From positions 1-6,294 of the forward strand of contig QHNF01000148.1 in assembly GCA_003218345.1 (NCBI GenBank): 6,294 nt of DNA, written 5' to 3'. Each line of letters starts with the position of its first letter. Positions within the stretch are counted from its first letter, which is position 1. Of the stretch, positions 1 to 5,524 are shown piece by piece. This DNA is from Verrucomicrobiota bacterium (GTDB lineage Bacteria; Verrucomicrobiota; Verrucomicrobiia; Chthoniobacterales; UBA10450). The position numbers and the translations under genes are program-made. The notes below the pieces were generated by a model. That model saw only the letters and a list, made by a program, of their open reading frames with translations. It did no database searches and was not told the origin of the DNA.

Positions 1-1
1 T

Positions 2-1100
2 CGCGAAGCTGTCGTCGACGCGCGTATGATTTTCGTTTGTGCTGGCCTCGGTGGCGGCACCGGTTCAGGCGCGGCGCCGTATGTCGCGCAACTCGCCCGT
101 GAAGCGGGCGCCCTTGTGGTCGCGTTCGTCACTCTGCCATTTGCGTTTGAGGGCAAACGCCGCAACGCCCAAGCACGCGAGGCGCTTACCCGGCTCAACG
201 AAGTTGCCAACGCGGTAATCTGCTTCGAAAACGACCGGATGGGCGACGTCGTTGCGCCGCAAGCCGGAATTCATCAGGCCTTTGCCATGGCCGATAGCAC
301 AATCAGTCAGAGCATTCGTTCGGTTGTGAACCTCATCCAGCGACCCGGACTCATTCGCATCGGCTTCGATGATTTGCTTACGGCATTACGCAGCCGCAAT
401 GGTCGTTGCTTGTTTGGCTTCGGCGAATCTGATTCAGACAATCGCGCGCATGAGGCTCTCACGCAGGCGCTCAAGAATCCGTGGCCGGATGTTGGCAGAT
501 GCAGGGAACGTGCTCGTTCAAGTGGCCGGTGGACCTGGCATGACGCTGTCCGAAGTCGAAATCCTCATGCAAGAGCTTGGCCGTCACGTCAACGAGCAAA
601 CACAAATCCTTTTCGGCGCTGCCGTGGACGGACGACTCGGAGATCGTTTGAGCGTGACCATTATCAGTTCGCTCACCGCGGACGAGGATTCGATTCCGCA
701 GCAGGTCCAACCTGCGGTGAGTAACGCGCCGGAGATTCCGCAAGTCTCGGAGCAGGACGCGGATGCTCCGCCAGAGATCAATATCGAACCCGAACCAGCA
801 GCGATGGAAGTTGTCCTGCCTGCAGAAAGCATTCCGTTCGAGGAAGCGGCAGCAAATGAAGGTGCGTTATCGAGTCCTCTGCTGAACACGCCTGAGCCGA
901 CCTTAAATACTCCACACAAGAAACAGATCCCGTCGAGGGAAGAGAAACAGGCACCTGAAAAATCTGTGCAGGCCAAACAGGAAGTCTTGCAATTCGAGCC
1001 AGTCACGCGCGGTCGCTTTGAAAAAAGCGAGCCGACCATCGTTGAAGGCGAAGATCTCGACGTCCCGACCTATCTGCGAAAAAACATCAAGGTGAAGTGA
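2..1100 (+). CDS. ftsZ: Cell division protein FtsZ, 5'-truncated and frameshifted
   Basis: FtsZ is the tubulin-like GTPase that forms the cytoplasmic division ring. The N-terminal part with loops T1-T3 lies outside the window. Reading starts in frame at base 2. The tubulin signature GGGTGSG (T4 loop) is at 50-70, followed by the family blocks PFAFEGKRR, ENDRM and RPGLIRIGFDD up to about 481. The C-terminal domain then continues in the next frame from about 483 (GRMLADAGNVLVQVAGGPG, then SEVEILMQELG and QTQILFGAAVD). One frameshift therefore sits within 479-488. After the globular domain comes a linker of about 122 residues rich in Pro, Glu and Ala (about 675-1040). The gene ends with VEGEDLDVPTYLRKNIKVK, which resembles the conserved C-terminal peptide (DIPAFLRKQ-like) that binds FtsA/ZipA-type partners. 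Two T7-loop residues differ from the usual NxDxxD. The intact tail argues for a sequencing error or recent mutation over long decay. The identity is secure; its functional state is uncertain. Confidence 0.93.
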
Positions 1101-1117
1101 CAATCGCTTCTGCGGTT

Positions 1118-1200
1118 GTCATTCTGAGCGGGAGTCGAAGGATCCCGTTATGTTACCTAAGGGTTTCGCCACGGGATTCCTCGACTCCACTCGGAATGAC
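1118..1200. repeat. Palindromic repeat element, copy 1, possible bidirectional terminator
   Basis: The left arm at 1118-1148 begins GTCATTCTGAGCG. It pairs with the right arm at 1171-1200, which ends CACTCGGAATGAC. The arms are about 30 bases, with only a few mismatches and one gap, around a 22-base loop. The element fills most of the gap between the convergent ends of ftsZ (1100) and the amidohydrolase gene (1205). Transcripts from either side would fold into a long hairpin. A moderately T-rich run follows on the + strand (1204-1212) but there is no clear U-tract on the other strand, so the terminator role is inferred. The same sequence family recurs at 2553-2639. Confidence 0.85.
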
Positions 1201-1204
1201 AGGT

Positions 1205-2548
1205 TTATTTCTTCATTAACTCCAGCACTGCGGTCGTCATTCCGATGATTCCAACGCGAATCGTCGGTTCAGGGACGGGCGCGAATTTACTCGAGTGCAG
1301 ACTCGGCAGTGGGTTCCCAGTCTTCTTGCTGTCAGCGATCTTTTTCGGATCGACCGCGCCGATATGAAAATCAACCGCTGGAATCGAATGATCCGGCAAA
1401 CTGTATTCGGAAAAATCTTCGCCGCCCATTGTTGGATCGACAATCTCCACGTTTTCGTTGCCTAACGACACCTTCCAAACGGCGACGAGACGTTTCGTCA
1501 GTTCAGGATTGTTGTAAGTCGCTGGCGTGAATTGATCCGTTAGAATTTCGACGATCGGCGCACGTTCCGGCGGAACTCCACCGGCCGCGGCGATCCCTTT
1601 GGCAATCTGATCAATCGCCGCCAGCACGCGCTCGCGCACATCGGCTTTGTAAGTGCGCACCGTCAATTGTAGTTTCACTTCGTCCGGAATGATGTTGTGC
1701 TTCGTGCCGCCGTGAATCGATCCCACCGTCACCACAATCGGATCGAGCGGATTATTTTCGCGGCTGGCAATCGTCTGCCAGGCGTTGATCATTTCCGCCG
1801 CTAGCACGATCGGGTCTTTCGTTTTGTGCGGATACGCGCCGTGTCCGCCCACGCCTCGCACCGTCACATTCACTGAATCAACATTCGCATACGTGTAACC
1901 TTCCGTGACGCCGATGTGGCCTGTCTCCATATCGGCTTTGTCGTGAAATCCGAGCGCGAAATCTGGCTTGCGAAATCGATCGTAAAGGCCGGCCTTGAGC
2001 AACGCGCGCGCGCCGTTGCCCGTCTCCTCAGCTGGTTGCGCCACGAATAGGATCGTGCCGTGCCATTGATCTTTCAATCGCTGCAATGCTCGCGCCGTGC
2101 CGATAAACGCGGCGATATGCGCGTCGTGCCCGCAGGCGTGCATCACGTGCACATCTTTGCCTTCATCATTTTTCGTCGTTACTTTGCTGGCATAACCCAA
2201 GCCGGTCTCCTCTTCCACTGGCAGCGCGTCCATGTCGGTACGCACCAGCACGGTCAGTCCGGCGCCATTTTTCATAATTCCAATGACGCCGTAGCCTTGC
2301 AGGTTTGGATTGTCGTATTTGCCGAAATGGTCGGTGATTTCGCAGCCAGCAGCCCGTAATTCTTTGGCGATTAATGCAGAGGTGCGTTCCTCATGGCCTG
2401 ATAATTCCGGATGGCTGTGAATGTCTTTATAAATGGCGAGCAACGATGGAAGCTCTGCATCGGGGAGTGACTGCGGCGTCTGTTGCGCGATTGCGAGCGC
2501 CGAAACCAGCATTGACACCGACAAGATTGAGAAGAAACGAACCTTCAT
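1205..2548 (-). CDS. Exported M20D-family amidohydrolase / metallopeptidase
   Basis: A 447-residue protein of the M20D group (hippurate hydrolase, IAA-amino-acid hydrolase, N-acyl-amino-acid amidohydrolase). These are two-metal enzymes that cleave amide bonds of N-acylated amino acids or small peptides. The expected metal site is present: HACGHD at 137-142 (C139, H141), PAEET with E174/E175, H202 in GFHDKAD, and H418 in LHSSKF. The lid-domain block GGHGAYPH at 234-241 and the late MGGEDFSEY block at 374-382 are also typical. A Sec signal peptide is clear: Lys and Arg near the N-terminus, a hydrophobic stretch, and a likely cut after ALAIA (residue 21). I chose the ATG at 2548 because it places the signal peptide at the N-terminus; the open frame continues 48 codons upstream but that part reads through the adjoining repeat. 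An ATG at 2557 is an alternative. No strong ribosome-binding site is seen. The exact substrate cannot be told. Confidence 0.9.
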   Translation of the reverse strand: MKVRFFSILSVSMLVSALAIAQQTPQSLPDAELPSLLAIYKDIHSHPELSGHEERTSALIAKELRAAGCEITDHFGKYDNPNLQGYGVIGIMKNGAGLTVLVRTDMDALPVEEETGLGYASKVTTKNDEGKDVHVMHACGHDAHIAAFIGTARALQRLKDQWHGTILFVAQPAEETGNGARALLKAGLYDRFRKPDFALGFHDKADMETGHIGVTEGYTYANVDSVNVTVRGVGGHGAYPHKTKDPIVLAAEMINAWQTIASRENNPLDPIVVTVGSIHGGTKHNIIPDEVKLQLTVRTYKADVRERVLAAIDQIAKGIAAAGGVPPERAPIVEILTDQFTPATYNNPELTKRLVAVWKVSLGNENVEIVDPTMGGEDFSEYSLPDHSIPAVDFHIGAVDPKKIADSKKTGNPLPSLHSSKFAPVPEPTIRVGIIGMTTAVLELMKK

Positions 2549-2552
2549 ACTT

Positions 2553-2639
2553 GTCATGCTGAGCGAACTCGAAGCATCTCTCAATTTAATTCGGTTCGAA
2601 GAAACAGTAAGGTGATTCCTCGGCTTCGCTCGGAATGAC
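2553..2639. repeat. Palindromic repeat element, copy 2, in the divergent intergenic region
   Basis: The left arm at 2553-2580 (GTCATGCTGAGCGAACTCG...) pairs imperfectly with the right arm at 2612-2639 (...GGCTTCGCTCGGAATGAC). Roughly 21 of 28 positions match around an AT-richer 31-base centre. The outer sequences match the copy at 1118-1200, so both belong to one family. This copy is more diverged between its arms. It occupies 87 of the 118 bases between the divergent amidohydrolase and polymerase starts. Promoters for both genes must therefore lie in or right next to it, or further inside coding sequence. I found no strong -35/-10 pair in it. Confidence 0.8.
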
Positions 2640-2666
2640 AGATGGTGAAATCTGCGCAATCTGTGG

Positions 2667-4880
2667 ATGACGATGGAGTTCGAGAAAAACACGCTGCTTT
2701 TCGCCGCTGATCCGACACCCGGTATTGTCGCAATCGAGCTCGGCGAAACTGGTACGGTGAAAGTTTATCGCCGGGAAAATGACGGATCGACCGCCGCCGA
2801 CGTCGAACCTTTTCATCCATTTGTCTGGTGCGATAGCGACGTTGTCGATCTTGGCATCGAAACCGAGAAGCTCGAAGGCGATCTCAGGTATGGCTGGCTA
2901 ATTACGGTCGATAGTTGGAAAGAACTGATTGCTCTCCGTAATGGACTCAAGAAAGCTGGGCGCGATTTCTTCGCCTTCACCGATCCGGTGCAACATTACC
3001 TCACTGCCACGGGTCGTACCCTCTTCAAAGATCTGCCGTTCGAAAGACTGAAACGCATGCAGATCGAATTACTTTCGTTCGAAGAAACTGTATTCGGCGT
3101 CCCGGACGCCGGCCCGGGCGACCACATCATGAGCATTGCGCTATCGGACAATAGCGGGTGGGAAGAGCTGCTCATTGTGGATCCGACCAATGTTGAGGAA
3201 TCGGAACGCGAAGCGATCAGGCGCCTAACGAGTCTGATCAAGGAACGCGACCCCGACGTGATCGAAGGTCACAACTTATTCCGGTTCGATCTGCCCTATC
3301 TGGTCTCGCGCGCGAAAAAGGCGAAAACGAAACTCGATTGGGGACGCGCCGATGGTTTCCTCCGTTCGCGACCGTCACGACTCCAAATCGCGGAGAAAAC
3401 AATCGATTATCCCAAGTTCACGGTTGGCGGCCGCCACTTCGTTGACACTTTTTTGCTTGCGCAATTTTACGACGTCGGCATGCGATCTCTGGCTGGTTTC
3501 GAGCGGACCGATGTCGCCCGGCATTTCGATCTTTGCGACAGCGAAGAAATTTCAGCGCTAACGGGGAAGGAATTGCAGCGCGCATACATGGGCAATTCAG
3601 AAGACTTTCGGCGGCGCGCACTATGCGGCGTTCGGGAAACACGCGTGTTGTCGGAACTGTTGAGCCCGAGCTACTTCATTCAGGCGCAAATTTTCCCATA
3701 CAACTACCAGGACGTGATCGTGCGCGGCAACGCCACGCGCATTAATGCATTGTTTCTGCGCGAATATTTCCGGCAGCGCCATTCCATTCCCGAGCTGCCG
3801 ATGGTGCGCGCATTCGAAGGTGGTTATACCGACATCTTCTTCACTGGCGTGGCGCGCAACGTTTGGCATTGCGATATCGCATCGCTCTATCCGTCAGTCA
3901 TGTTGGAATTCGATTGTTTTCCCGCAACCGATCAATTGCAAATCTTCCGGCATTTGCTCACCGATCTCCGCACGTTCCGATTGGAAGCGAAGTCGAAAAT
4001 GCGCGCCGACAAAGATCCCGCGAAGCAGCACCACCTCCAGGCACTGCAAAACACGTTCAAAATTCTGCTCAACAGTTTCTACGGTTACCTCGGGTTCGCG
4101 CAGGGACATTTCGCTGATTTCGACGCCGCCGCGCGAGTGACGCAGATCGGGCGCGAGTTGTTGAAAAAGATGATCGAGTGGCTCAATGCGCAAGGCGCGC
4201 AGGTCATCGAGGTCGATACCGACGGAATTTATTTCGTGCCGCCTAAGAAGATCGATGTTGACGATTTGCAGAAACGTCTGGCGAAGGAATTACCATCAGG
4301 GATTGATGTTGAGATCGACGAGCAGTTCGACGCCATGTTCAGCTACAAGGCGAAGAACTATGCCCTCCTGACCAAAGATGGCGACGTCATCATCAAAGGC
4401 GGCGCGCTGAAGTCGCGCGGACTTGAGAAATTCCAGCGCGTATTTTTAGAGGAAATGATCAAGCTGATCATGGAAGGAAAGCCCGAGGCAATCTCGCAGC
4501 TGCGGGACGAATTCGAGCGAAAAATTCGGAACCGCGAATGGAAAATCGACATGTTGATGAAGACCGACACGCTGCAGGATTCGCTCGACAAATATAGAGC
4601 GAAGATCGCCGGCTCCGCGCGTAATCGCGGCGCCGCCTATGAGCTTGCCCTGGCCAGTGGACGCAATTACAAACCCGGAGACCAGATCAGTTACTACGTC
4701 AAAGCGACACCGAAAAAGGTCCCCGCGTACGAGGCTGCCAAACTCGCTTCAGAGTTTGATGCCGAAAACCGCGATGAAAACGTCGACTACTACGTCGCCA
4801 AACTCGACGAGCTCGTAAAGAAATTCAGCGGAATCACTGCCGCCGCGTCTGCTCCAAAGCAGGAAAGCTTGGCGTTGTGA
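2667..4880 (+). CDS. Family-B DNA polymerase with degenerate exonuclease site
   Basis: A 737-residue DNA polymerase of family B, similar in size to bacterial Pol II (about 780). All polymerase motifs are intact: motif A DIASLYPS at 403-410, motif B KILLNSFYG at 465-473, motif C DTD at 517-519, then KAKNY at 561-565 (KKRY-like) and the thumb-side KGGALKSRGLEKFQR. The 3'-5' exonuclease domain is recognisable but its site is eroded. Only Exo II (N203 and D208 in GHNLFRFDLPYL) is normal. Around Exo I the protein reads MQIELLSFEET (131-141) with no DxE. At the Exo III position it reads RALCGVRET (317-325), where Y and D would be expected at 317 and 321. The C-terminus, QESLAL, resembles a beta-clamp-binding motif and sits at the very end as in E. 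coli Pol II. The likely role is accessory or translesion synthesis; this is inference. ATG 2667 is the first in-frame ATG after a stop at 2646; ATG 2673 is also possible. It is divergent from the amidohydrolase gene and stands alone. Confidence 0.92.
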   Translation: MTMEFEKNTLLFAADPTPGIVAIELGETGTVKVYRRENDGSTAADVEPFHPFVWCDSDVVDLGIETEKLEGDLRYGWLITVDSWKELIALRNGLKKAGRDFFAFTDPVQHYLTATGRTLFKDLPFERLKRMQIELLSFEETVFGVPDAGPGDHIMSIALSDNSGWEELLIVDPTNVEESEREAIRRLTSLIKERDPDVIEGHNLFRFDLPYLVSRAKKAKTKLDWGRADGFLRSRPSRLQIAEKTIDYPKFTVGGRHFVDTFLLAQFYDVGMRSLAGFERTDVARHFDLCDSEEISALTGKELQRAYMGNSEDFRRRALCGVRETRVLSELLSPSYFIQAQIFPYNYQDVIVRGNATRINALFLREYFRQRHSIPELPMVRAFEGGYTDIFFTGVARNVWHCDIASLYPSVMLEFDCFPATDQLQIFRHLLTDLRTFRLEAKSKMRADKDPAKQHHLQALQNTFKILLNSFYGYLGFAQGHFADFDAAARVTQIGRELLKKMIEWLNAQGAQVIEVDTDGIYFVPPKKIDVDDLQKRLAKELPSGIDVEIDEQFDAMFSYKAKNYALLTKDGDVIIKGGALKSRGLEKFQRVFLEEMIKLIMEGKPEAISQLRDEFERKIRNREWKIDMLMKTDTLQDSLDKYRAKIAGSARNRGAAYELALASGRNYKPGDQISYYVKATPKKVPAYEAAKLASEFDAENRDENVDYYVAKLDELVKKFSGITAAASAPKQESLAL

Positions 4881-4895
4881 TCACTTGCTCCAACC

Positions 4896-5192
4896 TCAAC
4901 GATTTTTGATGATCTTGCGGATCTCGCGGTGATTTCCGAGATCGCTGAACGACAGGACACCGGGTTCTGCATCAAACACGAGTCGGAGCTTCACGCCAAC
5001 GCGATACTCAAACAAGCTGTCGCGCAGACGGCGGATACCGAGACCTGAATGCACATACGGATTGCTGAATCCGTCACGCACGGACGTAATCACGTCGCCG
5101 ATCTGTTTCCGCTGGCGTTTCGCAAGCCTGCGAATCGCCGCCTTCAGCTCCGGCGTGAGTTCAATGCGCAATGTCCGCTTCGATGTCGCCAC
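4896..5192 (-). CDS. RelE/ParE-superfamily toxin of a toxin-antitoxin pair
   Basis: A 98-residue basic protein resembling RelE-type toxins (the 'cytotoxic translational repressor' group). Members of this group usually cleave mRNA at the ribosome; the ParE branch instead targets gyrase. The N-terminal half has helical LTPELKAAIRRLAKRQRKQ (12-30). The C-terminal half has the family beta-sheet pattern LGIRRLRDSLFEYRVGVK (51-68), RLVFDAEPGVLSF (70-82) and LGNHREIRKI (85-94). Several Arg and Lys residues in the sheet fit an RNA-binding face. The start is GTG at 5192, which overlaps the antitoxin frame by 32 nt and suggests translational coupling. A TTG at codon 8 (5171) would shorten the overlap to 11 nt. 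No Shine-Dalgarno sequence is evident. The gene ends 15 bases from the convergent polymerase stop. The family call is good; the RNase activity is inferred from the family only. Confidence 0.8.
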   Translation of the reverse strand: MATSKRTLRIELTPELKAAIRRLAKRQRKQIGDVITSVRDGFSNPYVHSGLGIRRLRDSLFEYRVGVKLRLVFDAEPGVLSFSDLGNHREIRKIIKNR

Positions 5193-5439
5193 TGAACTTG
5201 ATCATTTTGCCGGCTTTACGATGACACGCGATGCGCTGTTTTGTCCGGCGCACAAACGCGTCAAGCTCAGCTTCCGTCACTCCATACTCCTGAAGCGCAT
5301 AATCATCGGAATGAACGGTGACGGGGCGGAGAGCGATGACTTTGTCGCCGTGCAAGATGCCAATATCTTCGCCATTCGCGGCGCGTTTCAGCAGCGAGGT
5401 GAGATTGGCGCGCGCGCGGGTGGGGGAAAGCGTAGTCAT
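5161..5439 (-). CDS. Phd/YefM-family antitoxin
   Basis: A 92-residue protein directly upstream of the RelE-like toxin. The N-terminal 40 residues match the Phd/YefM DNA-binding fold: SPTRARANLTSLLKRAANGE (5-24) followed by IGILHGDKVIALRPV. In this family the N-terminus binds the operon promoter and the C-terminus wraps around and neutralises the toxin. Here the C-terminal half (about 45-92) is charged, and is likely partly disordered until bound. The start is ATG 5439, and the last 32 nt overlap the toxin frame. No ribosome-binding site is visible in front of the ATG. This agrees with a predicted promoter whose transcript would begin at or near the start codon. Antitoxin-first gene order is the usual arrangement and allows self-repression of the pair. 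Confidence 0.82.
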   Translation of the reverse strand: MTTLSPTRARANLTSLLKRAANGEDIGILHGDKVIALRPVTVHSDDYALQEYGVTEAELDAFVRRTKQRIACHRKAGKMIKFSGDIEADIAH

Positions 5440-5441
5440 GC

Positions 5442-5474
5442 GTCGATATTAAGACGATATGAAGAGCAGCTCAA
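5442..5474 (-). promoter_or_regulatory. Putative promoter and operator of the toxin-antitoxin operon
   Basis: On the - strand, TTGAGC (5469-5474) is followed after exactly 17 bases by TAATAT (5446-5451). Each box matches 4 of 6 consensus positions. The end of the -10 box is 6 bases from the ATG at 5439, so a normal start site would fall on or beside the A of the ATG and give a leaderless mRNA. Two near-identical octamers, GTCGATAT (5442-5449) and GACGATAT (5453-5460) on the + strand, overlap the -10 region with an 11-base period, about one helical turn. They are candidate operator half-sites for the Phd/YefM-type antitoxin. All of this is pattern-based. Confidence 0.4.
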
Positions 5475-5524
5475 CTGCCGGCTTATTGCTTGCTGAAATC
5501 CTGTGACGCGGCAGAAGTAATTTC

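Noticed and set aside
369..500. N-terminal part of the open frame 369-1100 as a separate gene start
   Set aside because: The residues before about position 483 are an out-of-frame reading of ftsZ, and the real FtsZ sequence there is in the other frame. The frame is best read as the downstream half of ftsZ.
2549..2692. 48-residue N-terminal extension of the amidohydrolase
   Set aside because: It is translated from the repeat and from the opposite-strand polymerase start, it has no family resemblance, and it would bury the signal peptide.
3745..4140. 131-codon + strand frame within the polymerase gene
   Set aside because: It overlaps the conserved motif A to motif B region in another frame, and its composition is that of a shadow reading.
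5062..5496. 144-codon open frame on the + strand over the toxin-antitoxin pair
   Set aside because: It is a shadow of two well-supported genes and has no family resemblance.
5475..5514. CTGCCG...CGGCAG inverted repeat before the second M20 gene
   Set aside because: Only 6-base arms with a 28-base loop, easily due to chance at this GC.
5486..5524. Promoter for the second M20 gene starting from TTGCTT
   Set aside because: No acceptable -10 box lies 16-18 bases downstream.
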